DNA of 64,000 nt from Streptomyces sp. NA02950 (GCF_013364155.1 NZ_CP054916.1:6507001-6571000), one strand, 5' to 3'. Shown: positions 7,910 to 16,232, counted from the stretch's first letter. Program-made: numbers and translations. The notes: generated by a model not told the origin, from the sequence alone.

Positions 7910-8647
7910 CTACCACGGCACCGTTCCGTTGTCGTTGAAGAAGCCGCCGGTGGGGCCGTCCTCGGGCAGGGTGGCGAGGTCGACGATGATGCGGGCTCCT
8001 TCGGTGACCGTGCGGGTGCCGCGGTGCCTGGTCATATCGGTGGCGGTGTAGCCCGGCGTGGCCGAATTGATCTTGAGGTGCGACAGTGTGCCGTTCTTGC
8101 TGAATGCCTTGGCGTACTGGACGGTGAGCATGTTCAGCGCCGCCTTCGACGAGGAGTAGGCCAGTCGCATGTCCGCGTCGCCGCCGAAGTCGGTGCCACC
8201 GCTGGTCATCGCCATCGACGCGGTGGTGCTGGAGACGTTCACGATGCGCGGTGCCCGCGATGTGCCGAGCAGGGGCAGCATGGTCCGGATCATCGTGACC
8301 GCACCGAAGACATTGACCTCGTAGGTCTGCCGCATCACGGCGGCGGTGGTGTGTTCGGCGGGTTGGTCAACGACCGTTCCCGCGTTGTTGACCAGCACAT
8401 CCAGCCGCCCGAACTCGGCTTCCAGCCAGTCGGCAACGTCCTGGACACTGTCCGCGTCCGTGACATCGAGCCGGACCGGGACCGGCGCGACGCCCGCTGT
8501 GGCCAACTCGTGGGCGGCAGCCTTGCCGTGTTCGATGTCGCGACATCCGAGTGCAACGGTGATCCCGCGCGCGGCGAGCTGTCGAGCGGTCTCCTTTCCC
8601 AGTCCCTTGTTCGCCCCCGTCACCAGTGCCACTGGGTGATCGGTCAA
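7910..8647 (-). CDS. Short-chain dehydrogenase/reductase
   Basis: The 245-residue classical SDR has the NAD(P) loop TGANKGLG (residues 10-17), the NNAG motif, the catalytic Ser in VNVSSTTAS and the catalytic YSSSK. The basic residue pattern after the Gly loop (GCRD) suggests NADP preference. The start appears to be TTG 8647 with GAGGGG about 10 nt upstream. It is divergent from the TetR gene, and twin palindromes cover both promoters, so it is very likely the TetR target. It probably reduces a small aldehyde or ketone, or a xenobiotic; the substrate is unknown. Confidence 0.9.
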   Translation of the reverse strand: MTDHPVALVTGANKGLGKETARQLAARGITVALGCRDIEHGKAAAHELATAGVAPVPVRLDVTDADSVQDVADWLEAEFGRLDVLVNNAGTVVDQPAEHTTAAVMRQTYEVNVFGAVTMIRTMLPLLGTSRAPRIVNVSSTTASMAMTSGGTDFGGDADMRLAYSSSKAALNMLTVQYAKAFSKNGTLSHLKINSATPGYTATDMTRHRGTRTVTEGARIIVDLATLPEDGPTGGFFNDNGTVPW

Positions 8648-8694
8648 TGTCGGGCACCCCTCGTCATCCGGAGCCGAAGCGGTCGATGCAGTTC

Positions 8695-8732
8695 ATGATA
8701 CAAGCCGTATCACGAGATACAAGCTGTATCAT
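8695..8732. promoter_or_regulatory. Twin palindromic TetR operators over two divergent promoters
   Basis: Two 15-bp palindromes, GATACAAGCCGTATC (8697-8711) and GATACAAGCTGTATC (8716-8730), start 19 bp apart. Each overlaps a TATCAT -10 box, one per strand (8727-8732 on plus, 8700-8695 on minus). The plus-strand box lies 7 nt before the TetR GTG, so that mRNA is probably leaderless. Binding of the TetR protein would shut off both genes. Confidence 0.85.
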
Positions 8733-8739
8733 TGACGGC

Positions 8740-9372
8740 GTGGAGCAGAACGAGTCGAAGCCGGGATACGAAGGGCTGCGCGCCCGCGGAGTCCAACGCA
8801 CAAGGGCCAACATCCTCACGGCCGCCCGGCAGCATCTGATCGCCTCCGGGTACCGCAACCTCAGCCTCGAACACGTCGCCACGGACGCCGACGTCACCCG
8901 TGTGACCATCTACCGGCAGTTCGGCTCCAAACTCGGTCTGCTCGACGCGGTCGCCGAAGATCTCGCCCAGCGCGCCGGACTGGTGGCGGGTATGCACGCG
9001 GCAGCCGCCCTCGACGACCCGGTCGCCGCCTTCCGGGCGATGGTCTCCGAGACATGCCGCTTCTGGAGCACCGACCCGGACCTGCTCCGGCGCCTGATCA
9101 GCCTCTCCGCGGTCGATCCGGAAGCCCACCGCGTCATCAGCAGCCGAGAGAAGTGGCGCTTCGACCAGGTCGCTCTGTTCGTCACCCGGCTCGCCGAAGC
9201 CGACCGAGTGCGCAGCCCGTTCGACACCCACGGCGCCGGCGTAACTGTCGCGGCCGCCATCAGCTTCACCACGTGCGACGACATCGCCACCCGGCTCCAA
9301 CTCGACCACGACCGGCTCGACGACCTCCTGCTGTCGCTGCTGGACGGAGTCGTCCGACTCGACCAACGCTGA
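8740..9372 (+). CDS. TetR-family repressor of the divergent SDR gene
   Basis: The 210-residue protein has a TetR N-terminal HTH at about residues 15-62 (NLSLEHVATDADVTRVTIYRQFGSK), followed by an all-helical ligand-binding domain. I chose GTG 8740 because the longer frame from 8626 would run through the operators, and because TATCAT sits 7 nt upstream. The neighbouring SDR is the obvious target, with autoregulation through the same sites. The ligand is probably the SDR substrate or a related molecule. Confidence 0.9.
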   Translation: MEQNESKPGYEGLRARGVQRTRANILTAARQHLIASGYRNLSLEHVATDADVTRVTIYRQFGSKLGLLDAVAEDLAQRAGLVAGMHAAAALDDPVAAFRAMVSETCRFWSTDPDLLRRLISLSAVDPEAHRVISSREKWRFDQVALFVTRLAEADRVRSPFDTHGAGVTVAAAISFTTCDDIATRLQLDHDRLDDLLLSLLDGVVRLDQR

Positions 9373-9444
9373 ACCACGGTGCCGCTGCCGACGGATCCCC
9401 GCCCAGTCCTGACGATCGTCACCAACGTCCTGCCCCGCAACACC

Positions 9445-9450
9445 TAGAGT
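9445..9450 (+). promoter_or_regulatory. -10 box of a likely leaderless promoter
   Basis: TAGAGT ends 6 nt before ATG 9457, and no Shine-Dalgarno sequence is visible. This is the same arrangement as at several other genes in the window. Confidence 0.5.
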
Positions 9451-9456
9451 CACCCC

Positions 9457-10056
9457 ATGCGGCGAAGGACAGGACTGGCAATAGCTGGGGTTGCAGCCCT
9501 GGCCTGGGGTGAGTGGTTGAACTGGCGCTGGTCTCGAGTTCTCGTGGGGAACAGCGGGGGCGCTTCCGAGGCCGTGGTGGTGTTGGGGTACCGGAATCCC
9601 CAGGCGACGGCGAACTTGATCAACCGATGGCGAACCCGTGCTGGAATTCGCTCCATCGCCGCCGACGGTGCGCATGGGACCCGCGTGATCTTCAGCGGCG
9701 GTGCGGCCGGCGGCGGCGCTGCGGAAGCCCAGCTGATGGCTGACTACGCGACGTCGGTGCTCCAGTTCGACGGCACGGTGCTCCTCGAAGACCAAAGCGC
9801 GACGACGTGGGAGAACATCACGAACGTGATCCCATTACTTGAGGACGTGAACCGCATCAAGATCGCCTCCCAGCCAGCTCATGCGCTCAAGGCCCGTGCG
9901 TACTTGCGGCGGCAGCGCCCCGATCTTGCAGAGAGGCTGGTGCGCGCGGATGACTACCGCCCTGGCGAGTGGGTGGTCGTCAAACCGCTGCTGGCTCTGT
10001 ACGGACTGTGGACACTCCGCGGTCTCAAGGCCGACGAACGGAAGGTCTCGCTGTAA
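9457..10056 (+). CDS. DUF218/YdcF-like membrane-associated protein
   Basis: The 199-residue protein has an N-terminal hydrophobic segment (signal anchor) followed by the DUF218 pattern: a VVVLGYRN strand, VIFSGGAAGG, EAQLMADYA, LEDQSATTWEN, then a strand and helix with an alternating basic segment. These match the YdcF/SanA family, whose members act in envelope metabolism and may bind nucleotides. The ATTxEN motif is the most diagnostic part. The gene is single, with a leaderless-type promoter and moderate GC bias. Its exact biochemical role is unknown. Confidence 0.8.
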   Translation: MRRRTGLAIAGVAALAWGEWLNWRWSRVLVGNSGGASEAVVVLGYRNPQATANLINRWRTRAGIRSIAADGAHGTRVIFSGGAAGGGAAEAQLMADYATSVLQFDGTVLLEDQSATTWENITNVIPLLEDVNRIKIASQPAHALKARAYLRRQRPDLAERLVRADDYRPGEWVVVKPLLALYGLWTLRGLKADERKVSL

Positions 10057-10249
10057 ACAGCCGCTGTCGCGTGGCGTCACGGAGACGGCGGTCGGTCGCA
10101 AACGCGGGCAGGATCACAGATCCGCCCGATTCGCCGGACCAGCGTAAGGCCCCTGTTCTCTCACCCCGTGGCAGCTCCCGCCCAAAAGTCTCTACGGCCG
10201 GCGGCGGTGCCCGCAGTGCGCGACTCGGGCATCTCGGCAACACACCCTG

Positions 10250-11446
10250 TCAGAGGGTGAACGGATCCTCGTCGAGCTTTTCCCCCAGGTGCTCAAGAGT
10301 GTCCGTAAGGCTGGGCGGTGCACCCTCTAGCCTTTCGCGCTGCTTGGCGACGTGACCGATCAGGCGGAGGGTCCGTCCCGAGGAGATTCCGGGTGCGGCG
10401 GTGACCAGGGACCTGACGACGTCTTCCGCGTCGCGCCAGGCATTGACGTCCAGTAGGCATTGCGCGAGTCGTGCGGATGACATACCTGCGTAGCCGGTCG
10501 CGACGCCACGCCCTGGTTGTGCGGATTGCAGTAGCCGCTCGATGGCATTCTGTACGTCACCGGCGATCTGAAGTGCGTGACCCCAGTGGCCGTCGATTTC
10601 CCTGTGGGTCACCCACCATGACCAGTCCGGTGCACCGACATCGTCACCGTCCTCGATGAGCGATCGGGCGCGTTGAAGCGACTCGATGGCATCCGACGTA
10701 CGTCCCGTGCCGACCAGTCCCTTCGCTTCACGGATGCGGAACATCGCCTCCACGCGCGGGGACAGCCGTCTACGGTTGAGCACCGAGCGGGCGATGGCCA
10801 GCGCCTCTTGGTTCCGTCCACGCCATTCACTGAGCATCGCCATGTTCTGTAGCGTCAGCAGTGCGATGGAGCGGTCCCCCGAGAGATTCGCGAGGAACAG
10901 TGCCTCATAGTTGAAGCGCCGGGCGGCGCCGTGTATTTCCGCGTCAAAAAGAGCCCAACCGGCGACTTCGGCGAGTTCCGCAGCGGCCGACTGAATGTCG
11001 CGCTCGTAACGGGGATCGTAGTCTCCGACTCCGAGCCGCCGATGCACGACCTTGAACGCACGGCCTGCGGGCTCTGCGATGGATACTCCGCTGAGTTCGT
11101 TGTCCAGGACGACCAGGCGATGGGAAGTCTCCCGGATGGCCTGTGCGAAGTCGGCTCCGCGTGCCTCGCTGAGTCTGAGTATCCGATCAGTGATGGCCGG
11201 TGATTCAGCAGCTTCCGGCGAAACCGTTGGCGGTGCTACTCGTACCGCGATTTCGGTGAGTTCCCCGTCTGCCTTAAGCAGCTTGTCCAGCCCCGTGATG
11301 AGTTGCACCGACGGCTGCTGTTTCCCGGAGAGCACGCGGGACAGATAGGCATGGTCGTAGTTCAGGTGACGGGCAACCGCCCGGACGCTCATGCCCCGAT
11401 CGTGAAGCAGGTCGCGGACTCTTTGGCTGAACTCCCCGCTGTTCAT
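10250..11446 (-). CDS. XRE-family regulator with TPR-like C-terminal domain
   Basis: The 398-residue protein has an N-terminal XRE HTH at about residues 5-60 (MSVRAVARHLNYDHAYLSRVLSGKQ), followed by about 330 residues of helical TPR-like repeats. It resembles the large group of Streptomyces XRE-TPR proteins that may sense peptides. I chose ATG 11446 rather than 11473 because TACCCT lies exactly 7 nt upstream, giving a leaderless start. Just upstream are three direct repeats with an 11-bp period, probable binding sites for this protein. A remnant of a small Cys-containing gene lies divergently, as is common for this type of regulator. Confidence 0.85.
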   Translation of the reverse strand: MNSGEFSQRVRDLLHDRGMSVRAVARHLNYDHAYLSRVLSGKQQPSVQLITGLDKLLKADGELTEIAVRVAPPTVSPEAAESPAITDRILRLSEARGADFAQAIRETSHRLVVLDNELSGVSIAEPAGRAFKVVHRRLGVGDYDPRYERDIQSAAAELAEVAGWALFDAEIHGAARRFNYEALFLANLSGDRSIALLTLQNMAMLSEWRGRNQEALAIARSVLNRRRLSPRVEAMFRIREAKGLVGTGRTSDAIESLQRARSLIEDGDDVGAPDWSWWVTHREIDGHWGHALQIAGDVQNAIERLLQSAQPGRGVATGYAGMSSARLAQCLLDVNAWRDAEDVVRSLVTAAPGISSGRTLRLIGHVAKQRERLEGAPPSLTDTLEHLGEKLDEDPFTL

Positions 11447-11453
11447 GGCGACC

Positions 11454-11497
11454 AGGGTACGGGCTGTCACCACGCAGTCACCAGTCAGTCACCAACC
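11454..11497 (-). promoter_or_regulatory. Leaderless promoter with three helically phased direct repeats
   Basis: On the minus strand TACCCT (11459-11454) ends 7 nt before ATG 11446. Upstream, the heptamer (A/T)GTCACC occurs at 11465, 11476 and 11487 (plus-strand coordinates), exactly 11 bp apart, so all copies face the same side of the helix. This suggests cooperative binding of a regulator, most likely the XRE-TPR protein itself. Confidence 0.6.
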
Positions 11498-11566
11498 GGG
11501 ACTCCACCGGCGCGGTTGTCTTGACGTACGTAAGGACCCCCGCGACCGTGCGACCGGCCCGGGGGC

Positions 11567-11718
11567 ATGGCCATCGCTAACGGGAGCGACAACGTGTCGG
11601 ACACTAGCCCAGCCACCCCACCCGCGAACACGCCAACGACGACTGCGATGTGTGCGGGGCGCTGTTACGACAGCAAGCCGAAGCACGGCGTAACGGGGAT
11701 CAAGAGGCAGCCCGGTGA
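11567..11718 (+). pseudogene. Possible frameshifted remnant of a small CxxC protein
   Basis: ATG 11567 opens a frame (MAIANGSDNVSDTSPATPP). The recognisable conserved-looking part, HANDDCDVCGALLRQQAEAR, lies in another frame from about 11629 and stops at TGA 11716. That second frame has a TAG at 11605 and no start codon. A single indel between 11605 and 11630 would join them into a roughly 50-residue protein with a CDVC motif, like small proteins encoded beside XRE regulators in Streptomyces. The rest of 11474-11960 shows no convincing gene apart from the repeats and the hairpin listed separately. Confidence 0.35.
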
Positions 11719-11909
11719 AGGGCCGCTCGATGATGACGTTGCGTGTTTCGCGGGACAGCGGGAAGACCTGCGGGCCAACGCGCGTGGTCAGGTCCACCGA
11801 TCCCCTGAAACCAGTTGACACATCGGTCTGGCCGCCGTGCCAGTGTCCCCGATGTGTATCGGCACACGGGACCATCCGCCAGTCGTTCTGACGGGTACAA
11901 CACGAAACC

Positions 11910-11941
11910 GCTAGCCCTCTGGTCGGCGTCAGGGGGCTAGC
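11910..11941. terminator. Strong hairpin ending the ABM/DUF2000 operon
   Basis: GCTAGCCCTCTG pairs with CAGGGGGCTAGC (12 bp with one G-T type mismatch) around an 8-nt loop, 20 nt beyond the minus-strand ABM stop codon. The symmetry suggests a bidirectional terminator. Confidence 0.75.
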
Positions 11942-11960
11942 GACGCGTACGGGGCCCGTT

Positions 11961-12287
11961 TCAGTCCTGCTTGGGGGACGCCTGCTGGACGACCTCGAAC
12001 GACCACAGCGTCGAGCCGGAGGCCGCGGGCTTCTGCTGCGGGGCGTCCTCGCCGCCGCGCTGGTGGGCCGCCTTCATCGGGCCCTCCATCCACGCCTGGA
12101 AGTCCTCCTCGCTGCGCCAGCGGGTGTAGACGAGGTACTGGTCGGTCCCCTCGACCGGGCGCAGCAGCTCGAACCATTCGAAGCCGTCGGAGTTCTCCAC
12201 GGACCCCGCGCGCGAGGCGAAGCGCTTCTCCAGCACCTCGCGCTGCTCCTCGGGGACGGTCAGCACGTTGATCTTGACTACGCTCAT
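11961..12287 (-). CDS. Antibiotic biosynthesis monooxygenase (ABM)-fold protein
   Basis: The 108-residue protein has the ferredoxin-like ABM pattern: VVKINVLTVPEEQREVLEKRFA, GFEWFELLRPVEGTDQYLVYTRW, EEDFQAWM. It resembles heme-degrading IsdG/HmoB-like and mycobacterial MhuD-type proteins and other ABM enzymes. The family acts on heme or on polyketide quinols, or has unknown substrates, so a monooxygenase role is only a family-level inference. ATG 12287 is preceded at 6 nt by CAGGAT, which could be either an SD or a -10 element. It lies 17 nt downstream of the DUF2000 gene. Confidence 0.82.
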   Translation of the reverse strand: MSVVKINVLTVPEEQREVLEKRFASRAGSVENSDGFEWFELLRPVEGTDQYLVYTRWRSEEDFQAWMEGPMKAAHQRGGEDAPQQKPAASGSTLWSFEVVQQASPKQD

Positions 12288-12303
12288 GGGGCCATCCTGC
12301 CAC

Positions 12304-12714
12304 TCAGCCGTGCAGCTTCAGCCCCTTGGCCACCTTGTCCACCGCGTTGCGCGGTCCGTACACCGCGAGGCCCACCAGGTTGAGGTCGTCGGCCGCCACC
12401 GCCCGTACCGTCGCGCGGTTGTCGTCCTCGTTGTTGGTGGTGAACAGTTCCTCGGTGTAAAGGGCCGTGGCCAGCCCGCGGGAGAGGGCGCGGGTGTGGG
12501 TGCGGGTGAGGGCGGGGGAGTCGGCGGCGTAGACGAGGACGGGCTCGCGGAACATCGGGAGGTAGGTGTTGCCCGAGGCGTCCTCGTACGCCGTGCCGAC
12601 CATCTGGTCCGTGGCGTGGGCGAGCCCGCTGGAGAGGAAGGCGGTCACGTTGAGCTTCTGCCAGTCGGCCAGGTCGTCCCGGACGATGACCGCGATCTTG
12701 GTGTCGTCACGCAT
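12304..12714 (-). CDS. DUF2000 family protein
   Basis: The 136-residue protein matches the DUF2000 family, whose fold resembles peptidyl-tRNA hydrolase 2: IAVIVRDDLADWQKLNVTAFLSSG, then a central YEDASGNTYLPMFREPVLVY and a C-terminal GLAVYGPRNAVDKVAKGLKLHG. I use ATG 12714 (MRDD), with GGGGAAGG upstream, instead of a start six codons earlier. The function is unknown in the family. Divergent AraC-type regulators are frequent neighbours, as here, which suggests the AraC protein controls it. Confidence 0.85.
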   Translation of the reverse strand: MRDDTKIAVIVRDDLADWQKLNVTAFLSSGLAHATDQMVGTAYEDASGNTYLPMFREPVLVYAADSPALTRTHTRALSRGLATALYTEELFTTNNEDDNRATVRAVAADDLNLVGLAVYGPRNAVDKVAKGLKLHG

Positions 12715-12788
12715 GGGGAGACCTTCCCCCACGGTCCGGAATGTGGTCTTGAACGCTGGTGCGGGGCGGTCGGCTGCACAATGGAGTG

Positions 12789-13661
12789 GTGAACCCAGCT
12801 GACGAGCGCAACAACGGCTCCGGTGACTGGGCCCGCTACTGGCGCGACCCCGACCGGCCGGTCGAAGCCATGCACGCGCACTTCTTCAGGCACCGCTTCC
12901 ATCCCCACAGCCATGACGCGTACTCCTTCGGTGTGACCGAGATCGGCGCCCAGCGCTTCCGCTGCCGGGGCGCGCTGCGCACCAGTGGGGAGGGGCTGGC
13001 GATGGTCTTCAACCCCGACGATCCGCATGACGGTGAGGCCGCCGCCGAGCTCGGCTATAAGTACCGGATTGTGCATATTGGTCCGGATGTGGTGAGAGAC
13101 GTCCTTTCCGATATGAGGAAGATCGACCCCGGCCAGGTGGCGCTGCCGCTCTTCGACGACCCCGTACAGTCCGACCCGGTGCTCGGCCACGCCCTGCTGC
13201 GGCTGCACACCGCCCTCGTCGGCGGCGCGGGCCCGCTGGTGCGCGACGAGCGGCTGACCGCCGCCGTCGGCGCGATGGTGCGGCGCACCGCCACCCGGCC
13301 GGTGCGCGCCCGTACGCTCCCGGTCGGCGGCGCACAGGCGCAGGCGGCCCGGCGCGCCCGGGCGGTGCTGGAGGAGGAGTACCTGCTGGAGATTCCGGCG
13401 ACCCGGCTCGCGGAGGCGGCCGGATGCAGCCGGTACGCGCTCTACCGGGCCTTCCGTGCCGAGTACGGCATGGCCCCCAGCGACTTTCAGCGTCAACTCC
13501 GGCTGCGCCGCGCCCGCGGACTGCTGGTGGCCGGGCGCAGCGCGGCGCAGGCCGCGGCCGAGGCGGGGTTCGCCGACCAGAGTCACTTCCACCGCTGGTT
13601 CGTCCGCTGCTTCGGGGTGACCCCGGGGGCGTTCCAGCGGGCGGCGGGTCCGGCCTCCTGA
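12789..13661 (+). CDS. AraC-family transcriptional regulator
   Basis: The 290-residue protein has an N-terminal AraC-type cupin domain (HAHFFRHRFHPHSHDAYSFGVTE is the usual metal- or ligand-binding strand) and a C-terminal double HTH (about 190-285), including LAEAAGCSRYALYRAFRAEYG and AAEAGFADQSHFHRWFVRCFG. Two adjacent GTG codons (12786, 12789) are candidate starts. For 12789 a CACAAT box lies 6 nt upstream. The 74-bp gap to the divergent DUF2000 gene probably holds its operator. Confidence 0.9.
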   Translation: MNPADERNNGSGDWARYWRDPDRPVEAMHAHFFRHRFHPHSHDAYSFGVTEIGAQRFRCRGALRTSGEGLAMVFNPDDPHDGEAAAELGYKYRIVHIGPDVVRDVLSDMRKIDPGQVALPLFDDPVQSDPVLGHALLRLHTALVGGAGPLVRDERLTAAVGAMVRRTATRPVRARTLPVGGAQAQAARRARAVLEEEYLLEIPATRLAEAAGCSRYALYRAFRAEYGMAPSDFQRQLRLRRARGLLVAGRSAAQAAAEAGFADQSHFHRWFVRCFGVTPGAFQRAAGPAS

Positions 13662-13966
13662 TCGAGCCTCAGCGGGCCTCAGTCGGCCACCGGGGCCGCC
13701 GCGCACACCGGTTGACCTGCCCTCAGTACCGCTGCGGGCATCCGCTCCGGGCCCGATTCGCGACGCACCCCGCACCCCTGATGAAATTGGTCCGGACCGT
13801 AAGGACTCGCATCCGAGTGGATGCACTCCCGCCAAACCCTGACATCTTCCGGACAATCGGAAACGACAGTCAGGTGAAGGGGGAGTGTTCCGCGTCTGAG
13901 AAGTGGGCTCAGTAGGGTCTCATCACATCCGGATGAATACAGAGGGCGAGTGGGGGACGGCAGGGC
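13662..13966. promoter_or_regulatory. 305-bp intergenic region before the GT87-PAP2 gene
   Basis: No gene was seen. It holds an inverted repeat GCATCC-GAGT-GGATGC (13809-13824) within ACTC-flanked DNA, and a TAGGGT box (13911-13916) about 50 nt before GTG 13967 that may be the -10 element. The inverted repeat is a candidate operator. Confidence 0.4.
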
Positions 13967-16138
13967 GTGGCGAACGCGGAGCGGAGCGGACTGGGGACAA
14001 CCCCGGGCTCGGGGTCGGGATCCGGCGCCGTCGGGGCAGGGGCGTCACGGACCAGAATGGTGCTGGGAGCCCTGTGGCTGCTGGCCGGTGTACTGGCGGC
14101 CCGTCAGGCCGCGGCGGTGCTGCGGCTGCCACCGGACGAGCGGCTGACCGACCTCGAGACATGGATCGGCGAGCACGGCGTCCTGCATGTGCGCGGATCG
14201 CTCTACGACGGGGACGCGTTCACCGGCACCCCCTTCTCCGGGCTGGTGCTCAAACCGCTGACCCGCGCCGCCGAGCAGAGCCTCGGGGTCGCCTGGACGT
14301 TCGGCACCCTGCTGCTCGTCGTGGTCCTCGGCCTCGTCGCCGCCCGCGCCCTGCCCGGCCCGGTCTCCCGGCGCACCTCGCTGCTGGCCGCGCCCCTGGG
14401 CATCTGCCTGCTGGTGCTCTCGCTCCCGGTGCGCAGCACCTTCACCCTCGGCCAGACCAGCGTCATCCCGGTGCTGCTGGTCGTCCTCACCGTGATGCCC
14501 AGGACCTCCGGACGGCAGGCGGGTGTGCTCATCGGGGTGGCCGCGGCGCTCCAGCCCGCGCTGCTGCTGTTCGCGGTCGTGATGTGGCTCGTCGGACGGC
14601 GCCGCGCGGCCGCGCTCGCGGGTGCGACGTTCGCCGCCTGCACCGCGCTGGCCTGGGCCGCGATGCCGCAAGACTCCTGGACGTACTGGGCGCACCACAT
14701 CGGCGGCGCCGGACTCGGCGCACCCGCCGACAGCCTGGCCAACCAGTCCCTGCACGGGCTGCTGCTGCGCATCGGCCTCGCGGGCCCGGCCGAACTGGGG
14801 CTGCTCGCGCTGCTGGCGGTGACGGTCGTGGTGGTCGGTCTGCGCCGCGCGGTGCGCTACGCCCAGGACGGTCAGCTGCTGCTGGCCGCCGCGATCACCG
14901 GCTGTGTGGCGCTGGCGGTCTCGCCCACCTCCTGGCAGTACCAGCAGTTGTGGATCCTGCTGGCCGTGGTCGGCCGGGTCGGCAAACGCGCCTCGGACCG
15001 GCTGGTGTGGCCGATGCTGGTGGTGCTGGTGATGTCGCTCAACCGTACGGCGCTGCTGCCCGACATCGAGGTTCTCGGCCATATCGGCTACAACGCACCG
15101 CTGCTGGCCGCGCTCGCCGCCGCCTGTGTGGTGCCGTTCCTCTCCCGGGCCTCGCCGGTGTGGGACAGCCCGGTCCCGACTCCGGTGGTGGAGCCCGCGA
15201 AGAGCCGCTTCTCCTGGGTGCCGTTACTCCGCTTCCTGCGGCGGCCGCTGTCCCGCCCCAATCTGATGCTCGAACTGATGCTGATCCGCGTCGGCTACTT
15301 CGCGTACTCGTGGATCCGCGGCCACGCGCCCGACGAACGCGGTGTCGCCGAGGGCCACGGGGACCAAGTCCTCACGCTCGAGGGCTGGCTGCACATCGAC
15401 ATCGAGCACTGGTTCAACGGGATCGTGGCGGATACGTCGTGGCTGGCGCACAGCATGAACTGGTACTACAGCACCTTCCACTTCCTGATCCCGCTGTCGC
15501 TGCTGGGCTGGCTGTATCTGCGCCGCCCGGCCACCTACCGCTGGGCCCGTACCCCACTGGCGTTCGCCACCCTGCTCGCGCTGGTCGGCTTCTGGCTCTA
15601 CCCGCTCGCCCCGCCGCGGCTGATGGGCCTGGGGTACGTGGACACCGCGCACGGTCCGCAGGATCTCCGGAACCCGGACTTCGGCGCGCTGACCAAGCTG
15701 TCCAACCAGTACGCCGCCATGCCCTCGCTGCACGTGGGGTGGTCGCTGTGGTGCGGGGTGGTGATCGCGATCGTGGCGCCGTACGTCTGGGCGAAGGTGC
15801 TCGGCGCGCTGTACCCGCTGCTCACGACGGCCGTGATCGTGGGCACCGCGAACCACTACCTTCTGGACGCGATCGGCGGCGCGGTCATCGTGTCGGCCGG
15901 GTTCGGCCTCCAGTACCTGCTGCTCGGCGTGGGCACGTGCCCGCACGAGGAGGCGCCACCGCTGTCGGCGACGATGGGCGCCGCGGTCGCCCGGGCCCGT
16001 GGACTGGTACCGGGGCTGGTGCGGCAGCGCGGCGGACGGCACGACGATGCCGAGCCCGTCGAGGAGCCCCAGTCCGCCGCGGACGGGCCCCCAAAGGGGG
16101 GTAGTCCTCGCGTTGAGCGGCATGACCAGCGGGTCTAG
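13967..16138 (+). CDS. Fusion of a GT87 polyprenol-mannose-type glycosyltransferase and a PAP2/inositolphosphotransferase domain
   Basis: The 723-residue polytopic membrane protein starts at GTG 13967. Residues about 30-400 are a GT-C glycosyltransferase of family 87 (PimE-like), with many helices and an acidic first loop (TDLETWIGEHGVLHVRGSLYD). Residues about 430-660 are a PAP2/AUR1-like domain with the phosphatase signatures SLHVGWS (SxxH) and NHYLLDAIGG (HxxxxD). The tail is charged and disordered. GT87 enzymes use polyprenyl-phosphate mannose outside the membrane. PAP2_3 enzymes move or remove phosphate headgroups on lipids. The fusion suggests a two-step envelope glycolipid pathway, for example on phosphatidylinositol-like lipids, but the product is unknown. 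Confidence 0.9.
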   Translation: MANAERSGLGTTPGSGSGSGAVGAGASRTRMVLGALWLLAGVLAARQAAAVLRLPPDERLTDLETWIGEHGVLHVRGSLYDGDAFTGTPFSGLVLKPLTRAAEQSLGVAWTFGTLLLVVVLGLVAARALPGPVSRRTSLLAAPLGICLLVLSLPVRSTFTLGQTSVIPVLLVVLTVMPRTSGRQAGVLIGVAAALQPALLLFAVVMWLVGRRRAAALAGATFAACTALAWAAMPQDSWTYWAHHIGGAGLGAPADSLANQSLHGLLLRIGLAGPAELGLLALLAVTVVVVGLRRAVRYAQDGQLLLAAAITGCVALAVSPTSWQYQQLWILLAVVGRVGKRASDRLVWPMLVVLVMSLNRTALLPDIEVLGHIGYNAPLLAALAAACVVPFLSRASPVWDSPVPTPVVEPAKSRFSWVPLLRFLRRPLSRPNLMLELMLIRVGYFAYSWIRGHAPDERGVAEGHGDQVLTLEGWLHIDIEHWFNGIVADTSWLAHSMNWYYSTFHFLIPLSLLGWLYLRRPATYRWARTPLAFATLLALVGFWLYPLAPPRLMGLGYVDTAHGPQDLRNPDFGALTKLSNQYAAMPSLHVGWSLWCGVVIAIVAPYVWAKVLGALYPLLTTAVIVGTANHYLLDAIGGAVIVSAGFGLQYLLLGVGTCPHEEAPPLSATMGAAVARARGLVPGLVRQRGGRHDDAEPVEEPQSAADGPPKGGSPRVERHDQRV

Positions 16139-16141
16139 CGT
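16113..16141 (+). promoter_or_regulatory. Probable promoter of the SodC-like gene
   Basis: TTGAGC (16113-16118), a 17-nt spacer and TAGCGT (16136-16141) sit at the 3' end of the upstream coding sequence, about 90 nt before ATG 16233. The -10 hexamer is the same as in the promoter at 6212-6240. Confidence 0.55.
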
Positions 16142-16232
16142 TGAAAGAGGGCGGAAAGGAGCGAAAGCGCGTTGCACGGGGGATCCGGGAATCGAGACGG
16201 GGATCGGGACCCCGACCGAGGAGGGATCAAGG

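Noticed and set aside
10244..10258. ACCCT-AGGGT hairpin at the end of the XRE-TPR gene
   Set aside because: Only 5 bp, overlapping the stop codon; too weak to call a terminator.
11489..11875. 128-codon minus-strand ORF upstream of the XRE-TPR gene
   Set aside because: It crosses the phased repeats and promoter, has no SD and no family pattern.
13903..16104. 733-codon ORF parallel to the GT87-PAP2 gene
   Set aside because: Arg/Gly/Ala-rich frame-shifted shadow; the other frame has membrane helices and catalytic motifs.
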